Source of the DNA: Litorivita sp040371945
Lineage (GTDB): Bacteria > Pseudomonadota > Alphaproteobacteria > Rhodobacterales > Rhodobacteraceae
DNA: 64,000 nucleotides
NCBI RefSeq assembly: GCF_040371945.1
Contig: NZ_BAABWS010000001.1
Coordinates: 1,736,001-1,800,000, forward strand
Direction: 5' to 3'
In this document: in pieces, positions 43,953 to 52,340 of the stretch
Position numbering within the stretch: the first letter of the stretch is position 1
Layout: each line of letters opens with the position of its first letter
Made by a program: the position numbers and the translations under genes
Notes under the pieces: model-generated
Told to the model about the DNA's origin: nothing
What the model saw: only the letters and a program-made list of their open reading frames with translations
Databases searched by the model: none

Positions 43953-44740
43953 GCGGGGCGTTTTTGGTCCTGCGCGCCATCGTTGCGCGCGAGGCGTTGC
44001 GCTTTGTCCGCCAGCGCGAGCGTTTTCTCGCCGCCTTGGTGCGCCCGATGGTGTGGCTTTTGGTCTTTGCAGCGGGGTTTCGCGCCGCGCTGGGCATGTC
44101 GATCATCCCGCCCTACCAAACCTATATCACCTATGAGACCTATATCATTCCGGGACTGTGCGGGATGATCCTTTTGTTCAACGGGATGCAAAGCTCGCTC
44201 AGCCTTGTATATGACCGCGAGATGGGGTCGATGCGGTTGCTTTTGACCTCGCCGATGCCGCGCTGGTGGCTCTTGGTGTGCAAGTTGATCGGCTCGACGG
44301 CAATCTCGATCCTGCAGGTCTATAGCTTCCTCGCGGTCGCGGCCCTGTTCGGGATCACCATGCCGCCGCTTGGCTATGTGACGGTGCTGCCCGCGCTGCT
44401 GCTGGGCGGGTTGATGCTTGGCGGTTTGGGGCTGGCCTTGTCGAGTTTTATCCAGCAACTCGAAAATTTCGCGGGAGTGATGAACTTTGTCATCTTCCCG
44501 ATGTTCTTTTTGTCCTCCGCTCTTTATCCGCTGTGGAAAATGGCCGAAAGCTCGCAGCTTTTGCACGATATTTGCGCCCTCAACCCCTTTACCCATGCGG
44601 TGGAAATGATCCGCTTCGCGCTTTATGCCGAGGTGAATATTCTGGCGATTTTTGTGACCATCGCGGCGGGTTTGGCGTTTTTGGCGCTGGCGCTGTGGGG
44701 CTATGATCCGGCGCGTGGCATGATACGGCGCAAGGGTTGA
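43949..44740 (+). CDS. PQQ-system ABC-2 type permease (PedC-like)
   Basis: The 263-residue protein has six hydrophobic segments and the ABC-2 permease pattern: YIIPGLCGMILLFNGMQSSLSLVYDREMGSMRLLLTSPMPRWWLL, then VMNFVIFPMFFLSSALYPLWKM. It is the PedC family of permeases next to PQQ alcohol dehydrogenases. The start is GTG overlapping the ATPase stop. It forms the transporter core with the preceding ATPase. The transported compound is unknown. Confidence 0.9.
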   Translation: MSGAFLVLRAIVAREALRFVRQRERFLAALVRPMVWLLVFAAGFRAALGMSIIPPYQTYITYETYIIPGLCGMILLFNGMQSSLSLVYDREMGSMRLLLTSPMPRWWLLVCKLIGSTAISILQVYSFLAVAALFGITMPPLGYVTVLPALLLGGLMLGGLGLALSSFIQQLENFAGVMNFVIFPMFFLSSALYPLWKMAESSQLLHDICALNPFTHAVEMIRFALYAEVNILAIFVTIAAGLAFLALALWGYDPARGMIRRKG

Positions 44741-44748
44741 CCTAACTT

Positions 44749-44761
44749 GCGACCATAGGGG
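44749..44761 (+). promoter_or_regulatory. Island motif copy upstream of the SEL1 protein gene
   Basis: GCGACCATAGGGG matches the motif TACGACCATNGG except for the first positions. It lies 66 bases before the ATG. A TTAGGC hexamer begins 36 bases after its CGACCA. The equivalent TTAGCC in the dehydrogenase promoter is at the same distance. Confidence 0.5.
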
Positions 44762-44814
44762 TGATGACGCCTCCGCCTTGTTTTGTTAGGCTTTGCCTTA
44801 GGAGGACCCATCCC

Positions 44815-45360
44815 ATGTTGATACGATTGACCCTTTTGACCGCCTTGATGGCCGCGCCCGCCTTGGCCCAAAGCGATGACGATTTGGGCGGCGGAAGTTT
44901 GAACCCCGAAGAAATGACCCTCAACCGCGTGATGAAAAATGTGCGCGGCGGGCAAACCGACATGGTCACCTGCGCCACCGGATATTTGATGGTAAAGAAG
45001 GGCGATCACGATGACGCGCGCGAATTGTTCAACCAATGCGCCGAGGCTGGATATACCGGCGCGATGACATGGCTCAGCCAAATGGACGACAACGGGCTTG
45101 GCGCCGATGAAAACCCCGATGCCGCCGCCGAATGGAGCCGCCGCGCCGCCGAGGCGGGTGATCCGGTGGGCAAATTCAATTACGGCCTGTCGCTGATGCG
45201 CGGGCGCGGCGTGGCGCAGGACGTGGATGCAGGCCGCGCCATGGTCGATGCGGCGGCGGCGCAGGGATTGGCAATCGCGCAGCGGATGCAGCGCGCCGAT
45301 TACGACCTCGACGAGGTCACGCCGGATGCGGACAACTGGAAATATGGTCCGATGTTCTAG
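44815..45360 (+). CDS. SEL1-repeat periplasmic protein
   Basis: The 181-residue protein has a signal peptide cut near ALA-Q. Its SEL1/TPR-like helical repeats include DARELFNQCAEAGYTGAMTWLSQMDDNGLGADENPDAAAEWSRRAAEAGDPVGKFNYGLSLMRGRGVAQDVDAGRAMVDAAAAQG. Such repeats usually mediate protein contacts. It lies between the ABC permease and a cytochrome c gene and has its own motif-bearing promoter and terminator. It may scaffold the periplasmic PQQ complex; no direct evidence. The ATG at 44815 has AGGAGG in front. Confidence 0.85.
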   Translation: MLIRLTLLTALMAAPALAQSDDDLGGGSLNPEEMTLNRVMKNVRGGQTDMVTCATGYLMVKKGDHDDARELFNQCAEAGYTGAMTWLSQMDDNGLGADENPDAAAEWSRRAAEAGDPVGKFNYGLSLMRGRGVAQDVDAGRAMVDAAAAQGLAIAQRMQRADYDLDEVTPDADNWKYGPMF

Positions 45361-45386
45361 GGCAGTCTCGCAATCCTGATTGCAAT

Positions 45387-45419
45387 ACCCCCGCCGGTTT
45401 GCCCGTGCGGGGGTTTTTT
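45387..45419 (+). terminator. Intrinsic terminator of the SEL1 gene
   Basis: CCCCCGC and GCGGGGG form a 7-bp GC stem with a 12-base loop, followed by six T residues. Confidence 0.88.
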
Positions 45420-45439
45420 GTGCCAAGCCCTTGCGCCCC

Positions 45440-45452
45440 TACGACCAAAGGA
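45440..45452 (+). promoter_or_regulatory. Island motif copy upstream of a cytochrome c gene
   Basis: TACGACCAAAGGA matches the motif TACGACCATNGG with one difference. It lies 94 bases before the cytochrome ATG. Confidence 0.55.
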
Positions 45453-45533
45453 GGGGGCAGCGGTTGATATCGATCAAATTGGCGCGGCGGCGCGAGGCGT
45501 AGCATAGGGCCAACCCAATCAGGAGATCACGCC

Positions 45534-45977
45534 ATGACCCGTTTGTTTCACGCAGCCACCTTCGCCGCCCTTCTTGCCCCTGCATTCGGCGCGCCGCTTC
45601 TGGCCGAAAGCACCCAGCTCTACGACGAGGTGAAAGTGACCGCAGGCAAGACGCTTTTTGACGGCGAATGCCATCGGTGCCATGCGGATAATTCCTCCGA
45701 TGCCTCCTATGGCCCACCGCTGGAAAACATCATCGGGCGCGGGGCGGGCACGGTTGAGGATTATGATTACTCCACCGCCTTGGCGGCTTCGGGCATTGTT
45801 TGGACCGAAGCGGCGCTGCGCGCATGGATGGAGGATAACACCGGCTTTATGCCCGGCACGAAAATGCGCCACGTCGGAATCGAGGATCGCACGGTGCAGG
45901 ACTTTATTCTTGCCTACCTGCGTTCGATCACAACCCGCGACGGGTCGGCTCTGACCGAAAAATTGAACGGGGAATAG
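45534..45977 (+). CDS. Class I cytochrome c of the PQQ dehydrogenase system
   Basis: The 147-residue protein has a signal peptide ending at LLA-E. The heme motif is CHRCH (Cys46, Cys49, His50). GPPLENIIGR is the proline-containing loop, and the likely axial methionine is Met111 in PGTKM. Size and loops fit a soluble cytochrome c2/c550. It lies directly upstream of the alcohol dehydrogenase gene with a separate promoter between them. This makes it the best candidate for the direct electron acceptor. The other cytochrome at 39711 may be an alternative. Confidence 0.88.
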   Translation: MTRLFHAATFAALLAPAFGAPLLAESTQLYDEVKVTAGKTLFDGECHRCHADNSSDASYGPPLENIIGRGAGTVEDYDYSTALAASGIVWTEAALRAWMEDNTGFMPGTKMRHVGIEDRTVQDFILAYLRSITTRDGSALTEKLNGE

Positions 45978-46085
45978 AGCCTAATCCGTTGAGCAAAAAC
46001 AGGTTTCGGCGCGGGCCTGTCCGCGCCGCAGCTGCGATTCGTCAGGCGGGCTAACCCAAGGGAAACCGCCTGACGGAATTTGGGA

Positions 46086-46098
46086 TACGACCATTGGC
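46086..46098 (+). promoter_or_regulatory. Island motif copy upstream of the alcohol dehydrogenase
   Basis: TACGACCATTGGC is the fullest copy of the motif in the forward direction. It lies 120 bases before the ATG. TTAGCC (46124-46129) lies 36 bases downstream of the CGACCA and may be part of the -10 region. Confidence 0.6.
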
Positions 46099-46205
46099 TT
46101 ATACCTTGCGCCGCGGCCTTCCCTTAGCCTCCTCTCACCGGACGCGCGTGATGCGCGCAATGGAGCCTGCCGGAAAGGTAGGTAGAACCTAGGGAGGACG
46201 ACCGA

Positions 46206-47972
46206 ATGAATCGCTTTATCGCATCCGTCGCGATCGGCATTATGGCGGCAGGGACCGCGATTGCCGGTGTGACCGAAGAGGATCTGGCCAACGACCAGAT
46301 GAACACCAGCCAGATTGTCACAAACGGCATGGGCCGCGATCTGCAGCGCTATAGCCCGCTGGAGACGCTGAACAAGGAAAACGTCAAGAACCTGATGCCG
46401 GCATGGGCGTTCTCGCTTGGCGGTGAAAAGCAGCGCGGTCAAGAGACCCAGCCGCTGATCTATGACGGTGTGATGTATATCACCGGTTCCTATTCGCGCA
46501 TGTATGCCATCGACGTGCGTACCGGCAAAGAGCTTTGGCAATATGACGCGCGTCTGCCCGAAGGCATCCTGCCCTGCTGTGACGTGATCAACCGCGGCGG
46601 CGCGATCTTTGGCGACAACATCATCTTTGGCACGCTCGATGCGCGTCTGGTGGCGTTGAACCTCAAGACCGGCGATGTCGTTTGGAACAAGAAAATCGCG
46701 GATTACAAAGCGGGCTATTCCTACACGGCGGCCCCGCTGATCGTGAACGGCCTTGTCATCACCGGCAACTCCGGCGGTGAATTCGGCATCGTTGGCGAAG
46801 TGCAGGCCCGCAACGCCGAAACCGGCGAAATGGTTTGGACCCGCCCCGTGATCGAAGGCCATATGGGCACGCTCAACGGCAAAGAATCCACCATGACCGG
46901 CACGCTCAATGCCACATGGCCGGGTGATATGTGGAAAACCGGCGGCGGCGCGACATGGCTCGGCGGCTCGTATGACGCAGAAACCGACACCATCGTTTTC
47001 GGCACCGGTAACCCCGCACCGTGGAACAGCCACCTGCGCGACGCAGGCACACCGACCGAGGGCAACAAGGGCGACAACCTTTATGCCGCATCGCGTATCG
47101 GCATCGACCCCGCCACCGGCGAGATCAAATGGCACTTCCAAACCACGCCGCGCGAAGGTTGGGATTATGACGGCGTGAACGAAGTCGTCGCCTTTACCGA
47201 CAAAAACGGCGACAAGCGTTTTGCCACGGCTGACCGGAACGGCTTCTTCTACGTTCTGGACCGCGAAACCGGCAGCTTCATCTCCGGCACGCCTTTCGTC
47301 AAAGACATCACATGGGCGTCGGGCATTGATGAAAACGGCCGTCCGATCTTTGTCGAGGACAACCGTCCGGGCAACCCCGCTGCGGCAGCCGACGGCAAGA
47401 AGGGCGATGTGGTCTTCTCCGCACCGGGCTTCCTTGGCGGCAAAAACTGGATGCCGATGGCGTTCAGCCAGAAAACCGGCCTGTTCTACGTGCCCTCCAA
47501 CGAATGGGGCATGGACATCTGGAACGAGCCTGTGACCTACAAAAAAGGCGCGGCCTACCTCGGTTCGGGCTTCACCATCAAACCGATGTATGAAGACCAT
47601 ATCGGCAGCCTCAAGGCGATCGATCCGGCGACCGGCGAATGGAAGTGGGAATTCAAAAACGAAGCACCTCTTTGGGGCGGCGTGATGACCACCGCAGGCG
47701 GCCTTGTCTTTACCGGCACTCCCGAGGGTGACTTCATCGCCTTTGACGACGAAACCGGCGAACAGCTTTGGTCGTTCAACACCGGCTCCGGCATCGTGGG
47801 TCAGCCCGTCACATGGGAAATGGATGGCGAGCAATATGTTTCGGTCATCTCCGGCTGGGGCGGCGCGGTTCCGCTCTGGGGTGGCGAAGTGGCCAAAAAG
47901 GTCAGCTTCCTGAACCAAGGCGGCACCCTTTGGACCTTCAAACTGCCCAAGCAGTTGGCCGAAGTGAAATAA
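46206..47972 (+). CDS. exaF: Lanthanide-type PQQ-dependent alcohol dehydrogenase (ExaF/PedH-like)
   Basis: This periplasmic quinoprotein oxidises primary alcohols to aldehydes. The 588-residue protein has a signal peptide ending at AIA-G, vicinal cysteines Cys124-Cys125, and metal-ligand positions Glu192 (GGEFG) and Asn269 (GTGNPAPW). Catalytic Asp320 lies in GWDYDGVNE, with a second Asp at 322. That Asp-x-Asp pair marks lanthanide-dependent enzymes; calcium enzymes have Ala or Ser at the second place. Propeller tryptophan-docking repeats are present (GEIKWHF, GEWKWEF, GEQLWSF). Overall sequence is closer to ethanol dehydrogenases (GEKQRGQE, PCCDVINRG) than to XoxF. Preference for ethanol over methanol is inferred. 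Confidence 0.9.
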   Translation: MNRFIASVAIGIMAAGTAIAGVTEEDLANDQMNTSQIVTNGMGRDLQRYSPLETLNKENVKNLMPAWAFSLGGEKQRGQETQPLIYDGVMYITGSYSRMYAIDVRTGKELWQYDARLPEGILPCCDVINRGGAIFGDNIIFGTLDARLVALNLKTGDVVWNKKIADYKAGYSYTAAPLIVNGLVITGNSGGEFGIVGEVQARNAETGEMVWTRPVIEGHMGTLNGKESTMTGTLNATWPGDMWKTGGGATWLGGSYDAETDTIVFGTGNPAPWNSHLRDAGTPTEGNKGDNLYAASRIGIDPATGEIKWHFQTTPREGWDYDGVNEVVAFTDKNGDKRFATADRNGFFYVLDRETGSFISGTPFVKDITWASGIDENGRPIFVEDNRPGNPAAAADGKKGDVVFSAPGFLGGKNWMPMAFSQKTGLFYVPSNEWGMDIWNEPVTYKKGAAYLGSGFTIKPMYEDHIGSLKAIDPATGEWKWEFKNEAPLWGGVMTTAGGLVFTGTPEGDFIAFDDETGEQLWSFNTGSGIVGQPVTWEMDGEQYVSVISGWGGAVPLWGGEVAKKVSFLNQGGTLWTFKLPKQLAEVK

Positions 47973-47994
47973 GTCCTTCTCCCAAGGCAATCAG

Positions 47995-48031
47995 CGCGCG
48001 TCCCGGATCGCTTCGGGGCGCGCGTTTTTTT
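47995..48031 (+). terminator. Intrinsic terminator of the alcohol dehydrogenase gene
   Basis: CGCGCGTCCC pairs with GGGGCGCGCG (ten pairs, one G-U) around a 10-base loop and is followed by seven T residues. Confidence 0.9.
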
Positions 48032-48159
48032 ATACGCCATCGCTGCGCGCACGGCAGGCCGGATGCGCGTAAACCATATGATCTTCGACCTTTTGGCTAG
48101 TGCCGCGCGGCGTGCTATTTGTTACCCTGAAACTTCCACCGTTCAGGAGTAGAGCCGCA

Positions 48160-48891
48160 ATGACCCCCGCCCGTCCGACCGACAGAGGCCCCGCAGATCG
48201 GGGCGCTGCAGACAAGGCGCTGAACACGGCGATGGTGATCGACGATCACCCGCTGTTTTGCGATGCGCTCTCGATGACCTTGCGCGCGGTGCTTGAGGTG
48301 CAAACCGTCAAGACCGCCGAATGCCTCAAGGGCGCGTTGGAGCGGCTTGCCGAAGGTCTGTCGCCCGACATCATCTTCCTTGACCTGAACCTGCCGGACG
48401 TCAACGGGTTGGACGGATTGTTGCGCCTGATCAATGCGGCGCCCTCGGTGCCGGTGATCGTGGTCTCGTCGATGTCCGAGCCGCGCATCATCGCCTCGGC
48501 CATCCGCGCCGGTGCGCGCGGGTTCATCCCCAAACACAGCCAGCGCAGCGTTTTTCGCGAAGCCTTTGATGCGATCAGCGCAGGCGAGGTTTTCGTGCCC
48601 GAAGGGCTCTATATGCCCGACGAATCCGCCGCGCCCGAAAACGAGCAAGAGGCGGCCATGGCGCGCCTGTCCAGCCTGACCAACCAACAGGCGCGGATTT
48701 TGAACCTGATCTGTGAGGGCAAGCTCAACAAACAAATCGCCTATGATCTTTCGATTGCGGAGACCACGGTAAAGGCGCATGTTACGGCGATTATGCGCAA
48801 GCTGCGGGTGCAAAGCCGCACGCAGGCTGTTTTGATCGCGCAAGAGGCGCGGTTTTCCAGCATCGCCCAAGGTGAGGGCGGCGGCTACTAA
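48160..48891 (+). CDS. LuxR/NarL-family response regulator of the alcohol regulon
   Basis: The 243-residue regulator has a receiver domain with acidic pair Asp28-Asp29, phospho-acceptor Asp75 in FLDLNLPD, and the lysine of GFIPKHSQ. A C-terminal LuxR-type helix-turn-helix follows: LTNQQARILNLICEGKLNKQIAYDLSIAETTVKAHVTAIMRKL. Its type and position match the ErbR/AgmR/ExaE regulators that control PQQ alcohol oxidation in pseudomonads. It is the most likely protein to bind the recurrent island motif. I chose the ATG at 48160, which has CAGGAG upstream. A partner kinase lies two genes downstream. Confidence 0.9.
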   Translation: MTPARPTDRGPADRGAADKALNTAMVIDDHPLFCDALSMTLRAVLEVQTVKTAECLKGALERLAEGLSPDIIFLDLNLPDVNGLDGLLRLINAAPSVPVIVVSSMSEPRIIASAIRAGARGFIPKHSQRSVFREAFDAISAGEVFVPEGLYMPDESAAPENEQEAAMARLSSLTNQQARILNLICEGKLNKQIAYDLSIAETTVKAHVTAIMRKLRVQSRTQAVLIAQEARFSSIAQGEGGGY

Positions 48892-48931
48892 CGCATAGTC
48901 AAACAGATCGCGCCTATGATCGGGGAGGAGA

Positions 48932-50089
48932 ATGGGCCAAACACTTCCACCTGCTTTTGCAGCCGGCTCCGCGCTGCTGACGGCTCATGTTGCTTGCGAT
49001 GCGGATGATCCGGTCGCCGATCTGCGCGCCGCGCTCGGCGCCGAAGAGCTGTCTTTGATCTATCTTTTCGTCTCTAACACGGCCGATTTCGACCACGTCG
49101 TGCGCCGCGCCGACGAATGTTTCGGCGATACGCCGGTGGTGTGCTGCACCACGGCGGGCGAGATTTCCGCCGAAGGCTATACCGAGGGCGAAATCGTCGC
49201 CGTGGCCCTGCCGTCGCGCCTGTTTCTCGCCGATACGATGTTGATCGAACCGCTGGACGAGATCGACCCGCAAACCCTGATCGGTGATGTGATCCGCGCC
49301 CGCGCGAAACTGACCCATGATGCGCGCGATATGGCCCATGAGTTCGCCTTTCTCACGGTCGACGGATTGTCGCGCAAAGAAGACGAATTGATGAGCGCCC
49401 TCGCGCCCGGTCTTGGCCCGATGCAGCTTTTCGGCGGCTCTGCAGGGGACGGCGAGGATTTTGCCGATACCTATGTCTCCTACGGCGGCAAAACCTATCA
49501 AAACGCGGCGGTCCTGTCCTTGGTGCGCACCCGTTGCCCCGTAAAGGTCTTCAGCCTCGCACATCTGACGCCGACCGATACCCGCATGGTGGTGACCCGC
49601 GCCGATCCGTCCCGCCGCGTTGTGCATGAAATCAACGCCGAACCCGCCGCGCGCGAATATGCGCGCATCTTGGGGATGGTGCCCGAGCAGCTTGATACCT
49701 TCACCTACGCGGCCCATCCGGTGGTGGTGCGCATCGGCGGCGCCCATCACGTCCGCGCCATCCAGCGCATCGAGGACAGCGATGATCTGGTGTTTTTCTC
49801 GGCCATTGATGAGGGATTGGTGCTGACTTTGGCCGAACCCGAAGACCTTGCCGACCATCTGCAGCGCGAGTTGAAAAAGCTCGCCGATGCGGGGCCGCTC
49901 GATACGATCTTTGCCTGTGATTGCCTGCTGCGGCGGATCGAGGCCGAACAGGACCAGCAGACCAGCAAGATTTCCAAAATTCTCAAGGAAAACCGCGTTG
50001 TCGGCTTTGCCACCTACGGCGAACAGATTGACGCCAAACATGTGAACCACACAATGACAGGTGTTGCGATCTACCTGCCCGAATCGTGA
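48932..50089 (+). CDS. FIST-domain sensor protein, NosP-like
   Basis: The 385-residue cytosolic protein has FIST-N (about 35-225; FVSNTADFDHVV, CCTTAGEISAEGYTEG, QLFGGSAGDGEDF) and FIST-C (about 235-370; ARILGMVPEQL, FACDCLLRRIE, GFATYGEQI). FIST proteins paired with NahK-type kinases are the NosP family, which bind heme and sense nitric oxide in Pseudomonas aeruginosa (PA1975-PA1976). Here it directly precedes and coincides with the start region of such a kinase gene. Heme ligation cannot be shown from sequence alone. It lies 40 bases after the response regulator. Confidence 0.85.
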   Translation: MGQTLPPAFAAGSALLTAHVACDADDPVADLRAALGAEELSLIYLFVSNTADFDHVVRRADECFGDTPVVCCTTAGEISAEGYTEGEIVAVALPSRLFLADTMLIEPLDEIDPQTLIGDVIRARAKLTHDARDMAHEFAFLTVDGLSRKEDELMSALAPGLGPMQLFGGSAGDGEDFADTYVSYGGKTYQNAAVLSLVRTRCPVKVFSLAHLTPTDTRMVVTRADPSRRVVHEINAEPAAREYARILGMVPEQLDTFTYAAHPVVVRIGGAHHVRAIQRIEDSDDLVFFSAIDEGLVLTLAEPEDLADHLQRELKKLADAGPLDTIFACDCLLRRIEAEQDQQTSKISKILKENRVVGFATYGEQIDAKHVNHTMTGVAIYLPES

Positions 50090-50099
50090 AGGCCGCTTA

Positions 50100-52316
50100 A
50101 TGGTGCACTCTTTGCTCAATCCCGACGACTCGCTGGAGCGGCAGCATGAAAAGCTGCTGCAGATCACCGACGCATTGATGCGGCGGGTCGAGCAGGTGAC
50201 CGATCAATCCGGCGCCGCCTATGCGCAATTCGAACGCGCCGCGCTGCTCGAAGATCAGGTCCGCCAACGCACCCAAGACCTCGAGCGAGTGCTCGATTTG
50301 CTCAACGAATCCAATGCCCGTCTGGCCGAAGCCAACCGCGCGACAGAGGCCGCGCGCTCGGATCTGACCGCCGCGATTGAAGCGGTGGAAGAAGGATTCG
50401 CGCTCTTTAGCCCCGATGACCTTTTGGTGCTTTATAACCTACGGTTTTCGATGCATCTGGGCGATCTCAAAGAGCAACTTTTCCCCGGCATGAGCTTTGC
50501 CGAATATGTCGATGCCGTCAGCCGCAGCGCCAGCATCGATTTGCGCAATGAGGAAGAGCGCGCCGAATGGCGCAAGATGCGGATCGAGCGGCACGAAGAC
50601 CAGCACGCGATTTTTAACGTCAAACTGGTCGGCAATCGCTGGGTGCAGGTTTCGGCGCACCGCACGCCCGATGGCGGCACGGTGATTTTGCAAACCGACG
50701 TCACCGATATCATGCGGCTGGAGCGCGAGGCGCGCGACAAGTTGATGGACCAACAGGCGATCATGATCCGCGCCACGTTGGACCATTTGAACCAAGGCGT
50801 CGGGATTTTCGACAAGGACACGCATCTGGTGGGGTGGAACCGCCGGATCGGGCAATTGCTCGCGCTTCCGGCCTCGCAATTCCGCTTTGGCGCGCATTTC
50901 GATACGCTGTTCGACCGGATGCAGGACCGGTTGGAATTTCCCGCCTCTATGCCGCGCGAGGCGGTGCTGGAATGGATCAACGCGCCGAAAAAACGCCGCC
51001 CGCTGTCCTTTGAGCTGCGCCATAAAAGCGGCGCGATTTTGGATTTCTTCGCCCAAGAGATGCCCGATCGCGGTTTTGTGGTCTCGCTCACCGATATCAC
51101 TGCAGAGCGTGAAGCCGCCAAAAGATTGTTTGAAGCCAATGCCTTGCTCGAAGAGCGCGTGGCCGAGCGGACTCTGGAGCTGGAACATGCTTTGGGCGCG
51201 GCGGAGCGCGCCAATGCCTCCAAATCGCGCTTTGTCGCGGCGGCCAGCCACGATTTGTTGCAGCCTCTGTCGGCGGCCAAGCTCTATGTCGCCTCCTTGG
51301 CCGAAACCGACCGCGATCCGGCCGAAAAGGACATCGTGCGCAAAGCCTTTGGCGCGCTGGAAAGCGTCGAGAACATCATCGAGGCGCTGCTCGATATCTC
51401 CAAGCTGGACGCGGGCACGGCGGGGCTTGAGCAAACCGCCGTTCCCTTGGGCCGCGTTCTGGCCCGTCTGCGCGACGAATTTGCCCCACATGCCGAGATG
51501 AAGGGCCTTGATTTCCGCGTCGTCGGCACATCGGCGATGGTCTATTCCAACCCGTTGTTTATCAGCCGGATTTTGCAAAACCTCATCGCCAATGCGATCC
51601 GTTATACCGATAAGGGCCGCGTGGTTGTAGGGGTGCGGCGCAACGGCGGGTCGGTGCGGCTTGAGGTGTGGGACACCGGACCGGGGATTGCCGACGAGCA
51701 TCAAAGCGCGATTTTCCAAGAGTTCCACCGCCTCGACACCTCCGCCAGCGCGCCCGAAGGTCTGGGCCTCGGGCTTGCGATTGTCGAACGCGCCTGCGCG
51801 CGGCTGGGCCATCAACTCAGCCTTTGGTCCGTTCCGGGGCAGGGCACGGGGTTTTTCGTCAATATGCAGGTGGCCGAGGGCGGCAAGGCGCTGCCCGTGA
51901 CGACCCCCGCGCCGCGCCCCGAACGCAAGCTGACGGAAAGCGGATTGATCGTGCTTTTGGTCGAGAATGATATCGAAGTGCGCCGCGCGATCAGCCTGCT
52001 ATTGGGCAAATGGAACGCCTCGGTTCTGGATGTGCGCTCGGGCGATGAGGCGATGGCGCTGCTCGACGAAATCCAGATCAAACCCGATGCGATGCTCATC
52101 GACTATCAACTCGACAACGGCGAAAGCGGTTTGGACGTTTTGGCGCGGTTGCGCCGCGCCTATGGCGACGTGCCCGCGCGGATTATCTCGGCCAACCGCT
52201 CGGTCGAATTGCGCCAGACATGCGCAAAGATCGGCGCCGAATTGATGGCCAAACCGCTTGATGCAAGGCATCTGGAAACCTTCCTTGCCACGACGGTTCC
52301 GGTTGATTTGGGCTGA
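50100..52316 (+). CDS. NahK/ErcS'-like hybrid histidine kinase
   Basis: The 738-residue cytosolic hybrid kinase has a coiled-coil start. Two PAS_7-type domains follow (DLTAAIEAVEEGFALFSPDD from about 88 and LDHLNQGVGIFDKDTHLVGWN from about 228). A second coiled coil precedes an H-box with His384 in AASHDLLQPLSAAK. The ATPase motifs are WDTGPGI and GLGLGLAIV. A C-terminal receiver has phospho-acceptor Asp668 in MLIDYQLDNGESG. There is no membrane segment, so input likely comes from the preceding FIST protein. In P. aeruginosa this kinase feeds a histidine phosphotransferase and the alcohol regulators. The ATG at 50100 begins 10 bases after the FIST stop. Confidence 0.9.
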   Translation: MVHSLLNPDDSLERQHEKLLQITDALMRRVEQVTDQSGAAYAQFERAALLEDQVRQRTQDLERVLDLLNESNARLAEANRATEAARSDLTAAIEAVEEGFALFSPDDLLVLYNLRFSMHLGDLKEQLFPGMSFAEYVDAVSRSASIDLRNEEERAEWRKMRIERHEDQHAIFNVKLVGNRWVQVSAHRTPDGGTVILQTDVTDIMRLEREARDKLMDQQAIMIRATLDHLNQGVGIFDKDTHLVGWNRRIGQLLALPASQFRFGAHFDTLFDRMQDRLEFPASMPREAVLEWINAPKKRRPLSFELRHKSGAILDFFAQEMPDRGFVVSLTDITAEREAAKRLFEANALLEERVAERTLELEHALGAAERANASKSRFVAAASHDLLQPLSAAKLYVASLAETDRDPAEKDIVRKAFGALESVENIIEALLDISKLDAGTAGLEQTAVPLGRVLARLRDEFAPHAEMKGLDFRVVGTSAMVYSNPLFISRILQNLIANAIRYTDKGRVVVGVRRNGGSVRLEVWDTGPGIADEHQSAIFQEFHRLDTSASAPEGLGLGLAIVERACARLGHQLSLWSVPGQGTGFFVNMQVAEGGKALPVTTPAPRPERKLTESGLIVLLVENDIEVRRAISLLLGKWNASVLDVRSGDEAMALLDEIQIKPDAMLIDYQLDNGESGLDVLARLRRAYGDVPARIISANRSVELRQTCAKIGAELMAKPLDARHLETFLATTVPVDLG

Positions 52317-52340
52317 AACAGGCTCTGATCGGGCGGGGGA

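Noticed and set aside
45981..47990. Open frame of about 669 codons antisense to the alcohol dehydrogenase
   Set aside because: Shadow of the highly biased dehydrogenase gene; no family features, and it runs through the dehydrogenase promoter and terminator.
48081..48097. TTCGACCTTTTGGC before the LuxR-type regulator as a further island motif
   Set aside because: It resembles the motif but needs an inserted base and lacks TACGAC; too weak to list as a site.
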